Shown here in pieces: positions 21,503-30,187 of a stretch of 64,000 bases of DNA. The position numbers and the translations under genes are program-made. The DNA is from Ornithodoros turicata. Taxonomy: Eukaryota; Arthropoda; Arachnida; Ixodida; Argasidae. The notes under the pieces were generated by a model that saw only the letters and a program-made list of their open reading frames with translations, was not told the DNA's origin and made no database searches. The stretch is taken from NCBI RefSeq assembly GCF_037126465.1, contig NC_088209.1, positions 1,178,001 to 1,242,000 of the forward strand. Reading direction: 5' to 3'. The stretch's first letter is position 1. Every line of letters starts with the position of its first letter.

Positions 21503-22740
21503 GGGGGGGGGGGGGGTCGAGGTAGCTTGCCGTTGTTGGCCGCACTCAAGTGGGCATCGTCACGACTATAGCCAAAAAAAAGGAAAAGAAGGTGGGAGAA
21601 AGGGGAGTTGAGGACTTCAAAGTGATGTAGAAGCAGGATGACCGGTACTGATGGGACGGAAGCACACTGTAGGTGAGGGGTGCACTAGAGTGGTCTCTCC
21701 GCTAGGCCCGTTGCTTGGAGAAAGCGCACGAAGCCGCGAGTTTTTGAAAGTCGTTCCGCACAAGAACCTTCGGGGAAGAGGACGTCCGTCAGTATACCAG
21801 GCCTGGCGTGGGGAAGATGGGTTTCCCGCATGGCATGGTATGCACGGCATTCTGTCAGGATATGCGCAATTGTCTCCGGATGATTACAGTGTCCGCAACT
21901 GGAGTCCTCCCTGGAGCCGATCTTGCACAGTTGCGAGTTCGTGAACGCAGATCCTGTGCGTAATCGATGGAGCATTGTCTGCATACCACGGGGAAGATCT
22001 TTCGTGGGAAGAGAGGGTCGGTGATTCTGCATGATGTCCTGTATGCCAGGGTGACGCACCTCAACTAGCTGTTTGACGACCATGAGCCTGTCAGTGTCGG
22101 CCGGGACTGCTAAGGATGGGCTGCAGCTGTTGTGTGCTGAGGAAGCTAGCTCGTCCGCTCGTTCGTTGCCTCTGATGCCGACATGAGATGGGATCCATTG
22201 GAGCGTAAGCTCACCTCCGGTTAGCCTATGCTGGGCACACGATCTCCTTATACATCGGGCCAGAATGCTACCACACATGGGGTTTATCACGTTGTTGAGG
22301 GCACTTCTGGAGTCCGTAAGCAAGACGGCCTTAGGTATTCCGGTGACTTGAACCGCAGCAGCTGCGTGTAGCAAGGCCAGGAGTTCGGCCGTCGTAGATG
22401 AGATTGGGTAGCGAACTGATTTCCCTTGCCAGGCCTTGTTTATTGACGGGATGTAGTACGCACTGGTAGCACTTTGGGAACGGTGGTCAATGGAGCCATC
22501 CGTGAATACCAGAGTATGTGTGTGATAAACGTCGCTGATCAGGTTCTCAGCCGCCATCCTGGCCACTAGGGGGCTGGACTCGCTCTTCTTCCGTAGACCC
22601 GGGATGTGAAGCGTTGTTGCGGGCACGAACTCCCGCCACGGCGGCGTAGGTGGACTAGCTGGGAGCCGAGGAAGAGCGCCCCTGTTGGCTAGAGAGCTGG
22701 TGGCACTAGCCAGGCGTCCCAGGGATGTGTGTGTCCTCTG
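21502..22740 (-). mobile_element. 5'-truncated RNase H LINE (family B, poly-C tail) nested in another LINE
   Basis: On the minus strand it runs from about 22740, where the frame already encodes RTHTSLGRLASATSS, through the RNase H domain and Cys/His tail to a ~180-bp 3' UTR. The UTR ends with TAGTCGTGACGATGCCCACT and GGCCAACAACGGCAAGC, then CTACCTCGA and about 15 C. TATGAACG flanks both sides. Only the last ~1.2 kb of the element was inserted. Because the ORF is unbroken over more than 310 codons this is a fairly young insertion. Confidence 0.85.
21685..22740 (-). CDS. LINE family B ORF2 C-terminal part: RNase H and zinc knuckle
   Basis: Open without interruption from the truncation point to the stop at 21685. 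RNase H catalytic sites are all visible: LVFTDGSIDHRSQS (D), SSTTAELLALLHA (E), AVLLTDSRSALNNV (D) and LQWIPSHVGIRGNERADELA (H, D). A C-x2-C-x7-H-x4-C knuckle follows (CGHCNHPETIAHILTEC), then GFVRFLQATGLAERPL. The RT is absent through 5' truncation; the start shown by the ORF (GTG at 22626) is not a real initiation codon. Would not be expressed as a functional protein by itself. Confidence 0.85.
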   Translation of the reverse strand, partial: QRTHTSLGRLASATSSLANRGALPRLPASPPTPPWREFVPATTLHIPGLRKKSESSPLVARMAAENLISDVYHTHTLVFTDGSIDHRSQSATSAYYIPSINKAWQGKSVRYPISSTTAELLALLHAAAAVQVTGIPKAVLLTDSRSALNNVINPMCGSILARCIRRSCAQHRLTGGELTLQWIPSHVGIRGNERADELASSAHNSCSPSLAVPADTDRLMVVKQLVEVRHPGIQDIMQNHRPSLPTKDLPRGMQTMLHRLRTGSAFTNSQLCKIGSREDSSCGHCNHPETIAHILTECRAYHAMRETHLPHARPGILTDVLFPEGSCAERLSKTRGFVRFLQATGLAERPL

Positions 22741-22748
22741 TATGAACG
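22741..22748. repeat. 8-bp target-site duplication, right copy
   Basis: TATGAACG, identical to 21495-21502. Confidence 0.75.
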
Positions 22749-23724
22749 GTACTGGACCATGGGCTCAGCACCTTGCCTATGGTGTGAAAGGGCAGTGATC
22801 GGTTGCATGCGGTAGCACGCAGATCTCGCGCTCCCGCTGGTAGTCATGGCAATCCATAAGCAGGTGGTGCAGGTCAGCGCGCACATTGGATGATGCGCAA
22901 AGGTCCGATGACGCTGCCTGGTGTAAATGCAACATTAAGCCGCATGCGGTGAAGAAGAGATACATAGTATCGCGGAAAGCGATGACGAAGCGACAGTGAG
23001 AGAAACCGATCCACTGCGTGGAACAGAGAGTAGGGTGTCATGTCATGCAGCCACTGTGATCTTAATTTGTCTGTAGAGATAGCACGGACGAGGGCCTGAT
23101 GGTCACCTTTGGGCAAGACGATAGAATGGGCTGAAAATACCTGATGACCCTGCAGGGCAGCCCAGTCAGTCTCTTCATTGCCGGGTATGCCGACATGACC
23201 AGGTACCCACTGTAATACTATTCAGTGGCCCAGGTCCAGCAGCTCCTTGTAAGATTCAGGCACGTCAGCAACAATGGACATGGTGGGGGGGGGGGGACCG
23301 CGAATGCCCATTGTTGCGAGGTATTGGGAGCAGCCTTTGAGTCTGTGTAGAAGAGCCATGGTCGTACTGAACACTTGAGGATCTTGCGCATGGCAAAGAG
23401 CAAAGCGTGCAGCTCAGTACATGATGACGACGTCGGATGCGAGAGGCTGGAGATACCAGCTATGTCTTCAGGAAATGTATTCATTGTATTGTATTGTATG
23501 GTATGGTATTCAGATGGAATAACATAGACGCATGGGGAGCTGGTTTTTGTGGATGAGCCGTCAGTAAAAGCATACAGCTCGCTCATCATCTCCAATGTGA
23601 GCGTCTTGGACACACCTGCAGCGACATCATTCTTTCTCTGCAGCCCGGGAAGAAAGATGAATTTAGGCATTATAAGGAGAAAAACACCGAAATAGGCATT
23701 TATAGTCACAATTGGATTTTTCAT
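22749..23724 (-). pseudogene. Host LINE ORF2 fragment: RNase H domain and tail, interrupted
   Basis: Minus strand. The frame from 23724 has ELYAFTDGSSTKTSS (Asp), SSSCTELHALLFAM (Glu) and PWLFYTDSKAA (Asp). A second frame near 23217 reads LQWVPGHVGIPGNEETDW (His) and continues to LLHRMRLNVAFTPGS at about 22920. A third gives LCASSNVRADLHHLLMDC, the Cys/His tail. The order matches family A but the sequence is a different, older lineage. A run of 12 C (minus strand, 23285-23296) and a GTATT microsatellite (~23480-23510) disturb the domain. 5' end of homology near 23680. Confidence 0.75.
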
Positions 23725-24341
23725 ATGAGGTCCTTATCACCCAATTCGTGCTGTTCTATTAAAAAGGTACTACATGAGTTCGTGGAAAACAATAGGCATT
23801 TACCAAAAGATCCGAGGCGTACTAATAGGTCGTACTCACTAACGTTACTTTGGTCATGAACCCTGATGTCGGAGGCGAAACCCGACAGTTGACCCCGTTA
23901 CCTCATTCGTTTGAGAAAATTGCCTTCAAGTGGGACTCCGCAGCAAAATCACCACAACGATTGCGACACAGCTGTAACCCTTGCGATGTCAGGAACATAC
24001 ATACCAAATATCGCGTTCCCAAAGTGCGCAGATTTTATTCGAACGAATTTTTACGAAGTGAGCGCTTCACCTCTGTGAAGCAAGAGGTTGCCGAAAGCAA
24101 CACTGCCGACGTCATCCTGCATGGAAGAATGCAAGCTTCGTAGCAGACGACAAGGCCGGGTGACGTCACAGTATCTTCCTCGGGGCGAACCGCTGTGCGC
24201 TTTGCATGTTGGTTTCGGTTTGGTAGTGCCATCATTTACGAATTAATTACTCGCACAAAATGAATGAGAATGTTGTATTCGGTATCAAGGGAGCGGTCCG
24301 TATTCAGTATGATGCTCACCTATTTTTTTTTTCTTTTTCGA
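23725..24341. other. Unrecognised non-coding DNA
   Basis: No gene recognised. The right part, up to 24341, may belong to the TTAA-type element whose right end is at 24360, but no left end was found. Confidence 0.4.
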
Positions 24342-24364
24342 ATCCTTCCGAAGTCTCCCTTTAA
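24342..24364. repeat. Solo right terminus of a TTAA-type DNA element
   Basis: CCTTCCGAAGTCTCCCT followed by TTAA at 24361-24364. In inverted form this matches the left end AGGGAGGCTTCGGAAG of the element starting at 35149. No matching left end was found upstream within 700 bp, so the copy is truncated or its left end too diverged. Confidence 0.5.
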
Positions 24365-24776
24365 ATCGAGGTTCGTCTCCGTTTGCAGTGTACCGCGCGC
24401 CAAGCGTTTTGTTTGTTGTGCAATTGGGGCCCCCCTCCCTGCATGGTGTCGCCCCTATCTTTTTATTCGCTTGTAGAGGAGGTGGTGTCCCTCTACATGA
24501 GTCCTGACCGGCGATGATGGAATGTCCCAGCGGGCAGATGTGCGTGGCTTCACGCTAGGACGGTGCCGGTAGAACTGCCGTGCCAGCGCCGTAGCGAGTG
24601 GCAGCAGAGGCACGTCGTCATCATCGTCCACGGGCCGCCACACGCTTTTGATCTAGTCTTGCGGACTTATTCGTGCGTTGCGTAACTTGTCTAAGAAGCA
24701 GGAACAAAGAACAGAAATAGCGTTTCATGCTCAGCGCTGAACAGGCTTAGTACACAAAACTTTCAAGAAAAACGAA
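24365..24776. other. Unrecognised non-coding DNA
   Basis: No gene or element recognised. Confidence 0.4.
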
Positions 24777-24918
24777 ACTACCTACGGTAACTAGTAACTG
24801 AAAAATGGAGGTATGCAGTTAAAAGTTACTTTTCTCAGAAGGCTAACTAGTTTGAGTTACAAGTTACTTTTTCAGCGACTAGTTACTAGTAACTAAATTA
24901 CTTCCCAAGACTGCCTCG
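24777..24918 (-). repeat. Self-complementary word island (GTAACT/AGTTAC) at an element end
   Basis: GTAACT or its complement AGTTAC occurs at least seven times in about 125 bp, in both orientations. On the minus strand the island opens CAGTCTTGGGAAGTAATTTA, an arrangement like the CAGTGTTGGGAAGTAAC ends of widespread DNA transposons in many animals (from memory). Hence probably the terminal motif array of a DNA transposon fragment. Confidence 0.55.
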
Positions 24919-25588
24919 AGTGTATGGAAGTGTGAACAAAACAAGTTGTTGCACAAAGGTAGCATTATGCGTGTGTAGTTGCATATTGTAGTTCGATATG
25001 AATCATTCGGGGGTTTACGTCCATAGTCTCTAGAGACCTTGCCTCCAGTCGAAGGGAAATAAACTACCTTACCGGCACAGTAGAGGAGTCTTCAGTGTTC
25101 CCATGTTGTGGTTCTTGTGCTTCGGCTGAGAACAGCAACGCTAAGGATGGATACAGGGCTTAGTTCAGTACTCTTGCAGCGGGACGTAGCGATCGTGAAA
25201 AGCATTAATAAGTACTATTCAGTATTGTCACTTCTGTATTGTTTTTCTGTCGCTCTACTCAAAGCTGCACGTAATATACTAAATTTCCTATCGCCGTTGC
25301 ATGCAGACGAAAACAGGCTGCGAAATTTCGCATGAATGACATCCAATAATTATTGGCGTAAGATATTTATTAACATCGATAGGGATAACAGACCAAAAAG
25401 CAAGGGGTTGTGATGCGTTTAGGCGACTGTAAACCCACTTGCCGTTGTTTTCCATCTTGGAAGCATCACGGCTCTAGCCGAAACGAGAGTGCGCAATAGC
25501 GAAACCGTTGTTCAGGCGTCATTGCAGGTTGCATCACCAATAAAGCCGCCGCAGCTTTACAGGTGATGCGGCAAGCGATATTGTAGTA
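24919..25588. other. Unrecognised non-coding DNA
   Basis: No gene or element recognised. Confidence 0.4.
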
Positions 25589-25778
25589 CAGCCTGGGACA
25601 AAAGATTACGCGGCATCGGCGCATATCTTCATGGGAAGCGACCCGCGCGAGATATGAAGAAGACATCAAATAAGAAACAGGTGCCCAGCTATTGTATCCC
25701 ATCGCTTAATCTGCTTGGATGTTGCTCAGACAAAGAAACGTGACACCCCGGTGTTCCGTAAACTTTTCTCCCAGTCTG
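25589..25778. mobile_element. 190-bp mariner-type MITE, diverged
   Basis: The left end CAGCCTGGGACAAAAGATTA follows a TA; the right end TCCGTAAACTTTTCTCCCAG then TCTG ends at 25778. Ends pair over about 30 bp with several mismatches. They resemble the ends of the younger MITE at 61026-61226 (CAGTGCTGGACAAAAGTTTA), so both probably belong to one Tc1/mariner-derived family. The right TA has changed to AA. Confidence 0.6.
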
Positions 25779-25829
25779 AACAATGAGGCTCGTGCAGATG
25801 ACGTCACGCGCAAATAAACGCGTAAGTAC
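25779..25829. other. Spacer between MITE and word island
   Basis: Contains GATGACGTCACGCGC. Nothing else recognised. Confidence 0.3.
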
Positions 25830-26335
25830 CCACTGTTAAAAATATATCTCCCAGAATATACGCTTAAAAATCAACCCACAAAAATAATCGCCTAAATATC
25901 CCCGTTTAAATAAAAACGCTAAGGAATCCACAGTTAAGAATATATCGTTAAAAATTAATCGTTTCAGAATCCCCCCAAATCCACCCTACAGTTGCTAGAG
26001 CCATGTGGTATGGCCCAAATCTAGGTGAACTGCAAGCAAGGAGCTTAAACTAACCTGACAGGACCAAACTATCCTAAACTATCCCAAACTAACCGAAAGC
26101 AAACTAACCTAACCTAACATAACCTGATCTAACCCGGCGCAAATTGCAATCAGTCCGCCTCCGTGCTAGATGGTGAGGGGATTTTAAAACAGTTTATTTT
26201 TAATGGCGGATTATTAAACGGGGATAGTAAGTGGTTTATTTTAGGAGATATATTTTTAACCGTGTATTTTATAAGCGGATTATTCTTGAATGTTTTATTC
26301 TTAAGCGTTTATTCTAAATGGTGGATTTCGGGGAC
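25830..26335. repeat. Inverted word island (TTTTTAA / GTGGATT units) around a telomere-like stretch
   Basis: The left part repeats units such as CACTGTTAAAAATATATC, CGCTTAAAAATCAACC and CAGTTAAGAATATATCG; the right part repeats the complementary units TTATTTTTAATGGCGGATTA, TTATTTTAGGAGATATA and GTGTATTTTATAAGCGGATT. The two parts are therefore a degenerate inverted repeat of about 140 bp arms separated by about 200 bp. Looks like the two ends of a small DNA element with motif arrays. No TIR end or target duplication was pinned down. Confidence 0.5.
26040..26137. repeat. Degenerate AACCT (TTAGG-type) array
   Basis: AACTAACCTGAC is followed by AAACTATCCTAAACTATCC and then AACTAACCTAACCTAACATA and ACCTGATCTAACCC. 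The unit approximates AACCT, the complement of the arthropod telomere repeat TTAGG. It is short and imperfect, so interstitial rather than a chromosome end. Confidence 0.45.
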
Positions 26336-26529
26336 CCCGCGAATGAGCCAACAGCTTGTGTTTTGCAATATACGCTGGTAATTGCATGCACACTGCAACA
26401 ACTCACTGCAGTAACTCTGGTGCGGCAGTATGTTTTCCCTAGTCACGTGACCAAACATGACGTCACTGCACAAGCCTCATTGAGGCAACCCTTGAGACGA
26501 TAATGCACAAAGAACTTGTAGCAATCTGC

Positions 26530-27004
26530 TACATCAGATCATGACGATCTCCGTTGGTTCGTTCCCTGCCTGTGGCCGGAGCTTTCCTTTTTTTGGCCTA
26601 GAACAAGCTGCATACATTGTCAGCAAATTGAAACTATCGAGCGCATCCGATTGCATTGCTGTGCATATGCTGCGGTTGCGGGAGAAGTACCATGGCCATT
26701 GCAGGAACTGTACGGTGGATGATGTCCTGCATTCCAGAGGCTCTTTCACGGAAAGACATTCCAAAATTCACAGCCTCCTCTACTTTCTCGAGGAATCTGG
26801 CCTCGCTCAAGGGCTATGAGTACTGCTCGGACTTCTCGACAGTTCTGCAGTGAGTGCCCTAGACCTTAAGTTTCGGCCATCATCATTCCTTCATCTGTTT
26901 TCACATCACCTCTTGTCATCGTGGCTACAGTCGTGACGCAGCCCACATACGTGAGGCCAACAACGGCAAGCCGGGTTTGCGTCACCACCACCACCACCAC
27001 TTTT
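26530..27004 (+). mobile_element. LINE family B 3' end with (CAC)n tail
   Basis: Starts inside the RNase H/tail region and ends with the 3' UTR: ACAGTCGTGACGCAGCCCAC, ACATACGTGAGGCC and AACAACGGCAAGCC, then CACCACC repeats to about 27002. The last ~60 bp match the 3' ends of the short retroposons at 8076 and 27880. 5'-truncated; the start point is uncertain. Confidence 0.75.
26541..26819 (+). pseudogene. LINE family B ORF2 C-terminus with internal deletion
   Basis: 92 codons ending SLLYFLEESGLAQGL, which matches GFVRFLQATGLAERPL of the element at 21685. CRNC corresponds to the first half of the C-x2-C-x7-H-x4-C knuckle, but the next residues are already DDVLHSRGSFTERHSKI, so about 30 residues with the His and last Cys are deleted in frame. 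Confidence 0.6.
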
Positions 27005-27867
27005 CTTTTTTTTGGTAAACATCTATATCGTTCATTCGATCTGCCTGCACAAGCTTACGTATCTCTTTATTTCGATAGGTAAGGACACTGTTCGATACTT
27101 ATAAAACGCTGAAATTTGTATACCCACAAGACCGCAAAAAGTGTCGCTGCATCGCCCTTAAAGAGTCAGTCTTACGTCTCTCTTGCTTGGTATCTTTTGG
27201 CTTAGACTGATCTTCAATTACATGCGTTACGTGCAAGGATCCCTACCACACAGGGGAATGCGCCAGGTTAACGAAAACGTCGTGCAAATCCTTATACGCC
27301 CAAGAGCGTGATGCATGGTCTTGTCCAACATGTCAAGTCCAGATTAATCAAAAACAAAAAGCGAACTCCCCTGAGCCGACGCTTACTCAAATTCTGCAGG
27401 AAATCAGGCGGAATGGCGCCAAGACTACTGAAGTCCTAGTAAAGGTTACAGCGTTAGAAACAAACTTTGAAACACTGTCCTTGAGTCACAATTAATTGAA
27501 AGCCCAGATTGAAGACAATACAAACGCACTGCACGCAGCTGAACTGCGAACAACTAAACTTGAAAAAGAACTAGAAGTAGCAGTCAAAGAAACGTTCGAA
27601 CTACGGGGTATTGTTAATGACCTGGAACAATACGAGCGACGATTTAGTTGTAAATACGTGGACTAGCTATCCAACAGAACGAGGAAATTTTCACAGCCAC
27701 AAGTCGTGTCGCAACACTTCTTGAGGTCCCAGCCCTAACAGACCAGGAAGTTGAAAAAGCGCGCCGATTACCAGCTAAAGAAGATCAACACCCACCTGTA
27801 CTAATAATGTTTAAAGGGAGAAAGCTCCGAGATCATTGGCTAGAGAAACGAAGCAACCTACGCACCA

Positions 27868-27879
27868 AGAAGACAGAGG
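27868..27879. repeat. 12-bp target-site duplication, left copy
   Basis: AGAAGACAGAGG; identical at 27999-28010. Confidence 0.85.
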
Positions 27880-27998
27880 CACAGTTCCCCTAGAAGTCGG
27901 CCCAGGACGCACATTTCCCCAGGGCGTCAGTCGTGACGTTGCCCACATACGTGAGGCCGACAACGGCAAGCCCTTTCACCATCACCACCACCACCACC
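27880..27998 (+). mobile_element. Short retroposon (SINE-like), 119 bp, inserted in the LINE ORF1
   Basis: Begins CACAGTTCCCCTAGAAGTCG, the same first base as the copy at 8076-8188, and ends with CACCATCACCACCACC-type repeats. Perfect 12-bp duplications AGAAGACAGAGG flank it. Read in the sense strand it holds an uninterrupted frame ending in a His run. The host ORF continues correctly on both sides. Confidence 0.88.
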
Positions 27999-28010
27999 AG
28001 AAGACAGAGG
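27999..28010. repeat. 12-bp target-site duplication, right copy
   Basis: AGAAGACAGAGG, identical to 27868-27879. Confidence 0.85.
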
Positions 28011-28311
28011 ACGCGCAATCGATCGATTTTCGTCTGCGAAAATCTAACTTCGTGTAACAAGTCCTTACTGTGGCAAACGCGTCAAAAAGCTAAAGAAAAA
28101 GAGTACTCATACGTCTGGGTTAGGAATGGGCACATTCATGTTAGACAGACAGATGGAGCACATAAAGAGCCGATAGCACCTCTCAAGCCTAAAGTGCGAT
28201 ATAATATTTTATTAAGCCATTAGACAGTTCACACGACTTTGTTGTGACTTTCTTTATTTTCCTTTATGCTTCTTAGTCTAGACGACCTTCGCTGTGTTGT
28301 GTCTACTACCA

Positions 28312-28464
28312 CCCAAGCAGCAAAATGTACTGAAAGTCGAGTGCAATAGGGGTGGACGGGTAGGTGGAAGGCCTTGAACAGACTTGTGAAACTAAAGAAC
28401 ATTGATAAGACACATACCGTCCACCCCTATTGCACTCGACTTTCAGTACATTGTGCTGCTTGGG
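28312..28464. mobile_element. 153-bp MITE, copy 1, with ~48-bp terminal inverted repeats
   Basis: Ends CCCAAGCAGCAAAATGTACT and, inverted, AGTACATTGTGCTGCTTGGG. The arms continue through GAAAGTCGAGTGCAATAG and GGGTGGACGG. The same unit, same length, stands in opposite orientation at 59453-59605 with almost no differences. It sits between ORF1 and ORF2 of the LINE. No obvious target duplication. Confidence 0.85.
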
Positions 28465-28465
28465 C

Positions 28466-29090
28466 AATGTTACAACTGTACATTTGAACATACGTAGTCT
28501 GAGTAGACATTACGATGATTTATCGGGCATCATTGACCTACTGCTGTCACAGGTGTCAGTGTTCGTTTTATCAGAAACGTGGTTACAAGATACCAAAGAA
28601 AGGCTCTATCAGCGAGAAGGCTACAATAAAGAATACGGTCACAGAGTGAACGCTCAACATTGTGGTGTAGCGCTTTATATCCGTAGCGATATTACTTACA
28701 AACTGAGACATGACATAGGATTTAAGCCACCGAATTACTTTGCGTTGAAGTTCAGACAACGTTTCACAAAGCAGACAGCTTCACAAATAGGCCTCTTATA
28801 ATAGGCGTGATATACAGACTCTGTCCAACAATGTAAGTGACTTTTTAAACTATCTTGACAATCTTCTTCACAGCCTTTGGAAATCCAAGCTCAATGTTGT
28901 GATCTTAGGTGACTTAAATACTGACACCCTGAAAGATGACCCAATAACGCGATTATATAGAGAGATCTACACAAATAATGGATTTGCGCAAGTCATAACA
29001 AACCCTCCGCGGTTTGGAAACGAGGGAGAAGCAACAACTCTGGGTCACATTTTAACAAATTTAAATGAAATGAACTGAGTATCCGAGGTA
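28466..29090 (+). pseudogene. CR1/L2-like ORF2: APE-type endonuclease
   Basis: TVHLNIRSLSRHYDDLSGI is endonuclease motif 1 with the Asn; VFVLSETWLQDT holds the catalytic Glu; VVILGDLNTDTLKDDP carries the Asp/Asn; and CDLSDHEMTYV gives the last Asp-His. Two frames are used (28430-28801 and onward), with a stop after FRQRFTKQTASQIGLL. The endonuclease nicks the target in this family. Confidence 0.78.
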
Positions 29091-30129
29091 TGCGACTTAT
29101 CAGACCACGAGATGACCTATGTATCTTCCATCGACCGAACACCACCCTCAGTACCCCCCCCCCCCCCCCATATGGGAGGTCAACAATAAAATATGAACGG
29201 GTAGAAGACCTGCTTGTTGCACTAAATACGTGGTCCTACTCAGGGCTAAAAAATATTTCGGAACGGTTCTTGCATTTCTATAATGTGCTTCAAGGTATAG
29301 TTCGTACAAGTACGTTCTACATACCGACATCTAACAGGAACACATCCAAACAGGCGAGGGTTTCAGGAGCAATACTGAAGTCCATTAAAGATAAGAACAG
29401 CATGTATAAGAAACTACGGACGAATCTATCAAATGTGTCGTTAAGGGAAAAATATAAGTCATACAATAACGTTTTGCGCAATTGCTTACATGTAGCCAAA
29501 GAAAATATTGCTCTGCAAAAAGCACACAATAGCCCCAAAAATACTTGGAACGTCATTAATATGGCAATAAATAAACACCAGAATCCCCATCAATTCCCTT
29601 TTGTTTTGACTAAAGAGTACCAAACATTAACGGGAACATTAGATGTAGCTAATGAATTTCAACATTACTTTAATCATATTGAGGACCACGTTGCATATCT
29701 TCCTCAGAAGAGGGAACACCACCTATGCCAGCCGCATGTTCCCAGTCCTTCTTTTGCACACCAACGAACAGCGATGTAGACATAACTGTTATAAAATGAC
29801 TAAAATCCACAAGTGCAGTCGGTTCAGATAACCTTCCTGTTTCCTTGTTAAAACGTGTAGCTCCTCTTTTATCTACGCAGCTTGCAATACTAATCAATAA
29901 AACGTTTACCGAGGGGGTGTTCCCCAGCGAGCTGAAAGTTGCAAAAATAATTCCAGTACGCAAAAAGGGCGATCGTCAATTAACACATAATTACAGGCCT
30001 ATTGCAATCCTTCCTGCATTGAGTAAGGTAGTTGAGAGGCTAATGGTGACTCGATTGGAAAATGTTTTCACCAAGGAGAATTTGCTAACGCAATCACAAT
30101 ATGGCTTTCGTAAAGGAAGATCTACCACG
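29090..30129 (+). pseudogene. CR1/L2-like ORF2: linker and RT domains 0-2
   Basis: 29090-29779 encodes the linker with NTSKQARVSGAILKSIKDKN and NSPKNTWNVINMAINKH. 29845-30129 encodes VAPLLSTQLAILINKTFTEG, VFPSELKVAKIIPVRKKGD, NYRPIAILPALSKVVERLM and [11 protein letters not shown], the classic CR1/L2 RT start. A C run at 29153-29168 changes frame just after the endonuclease. Insertion of a LINE tail follows RKGRST. Confidence 0.82.
30121..30129. repeat. 9-bp target-site duplication, left copy
   Basis: TCTACCACG; identical at 30179-30187. Confidence 0.85.
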
Positions 30130-30178
30130 GGGGGGGGGGGGGGGGAGTGTCGAGGTAGCTTGCCGTTGTTGGCCGCCG
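30130..30178 (-). mobile_element. 49-bp LINE family B tail insertion
   Basis: On the minus strand it reads CGGCGGCCAACAACGGCAAG, CTACCTCGACACT and a run of C. This is the extreme 3' end of the LINE at 21502-22740. Perfect 9-bp duplications TCTACCACG flank it. It is thus a real target-primed insertion that stopped after about 49 bp. It interrupts the RT of the host between RKGRST and ALLTVTEQI. Confidence 0.88.
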
Positions 30179-30187
30179 TCTACCACG
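30179..30187. repeat. 9-bp target-site duplication, right copy
   Basis: TCTACCACG, identical to 30121-30129. Confidence 0.85.

Larger units (their letters stand above)
27220..28222 (+). pseudogene. CR1/L2-like ORF1: PHD-like zinc finger, coiled coil, FP C-terminal domain
   Basis: Shows CVTCKDPYHTGECARL and, about 20 residues on, DAWSCPTC, a C-x2-C-x4-H-x3-C ... C-x2-C PHD-like finger found in some LINE ORF1 proteins. A Lys/Glu-rich helical stretch follows (TKLEKELEVAVKETFELRGI), likely a coiled coil. The end, NLTSCNKSLLWQTRQKAK and YVWVRNGHIHVRQTDGA, is the FP/trans-acting C-terminal domain of ORF1. Stops and frameshifts break it, and a 119-bp retroposon splits it at 27880. Confidence 0.7.

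Noticed and set aside
29153..29168. C run in the CR1/L2 ORF2 as a LINE family B tail insertion
   Set aside because: No CTACCTCGA next to it and no target duplication recognised; slippage is equally possible.
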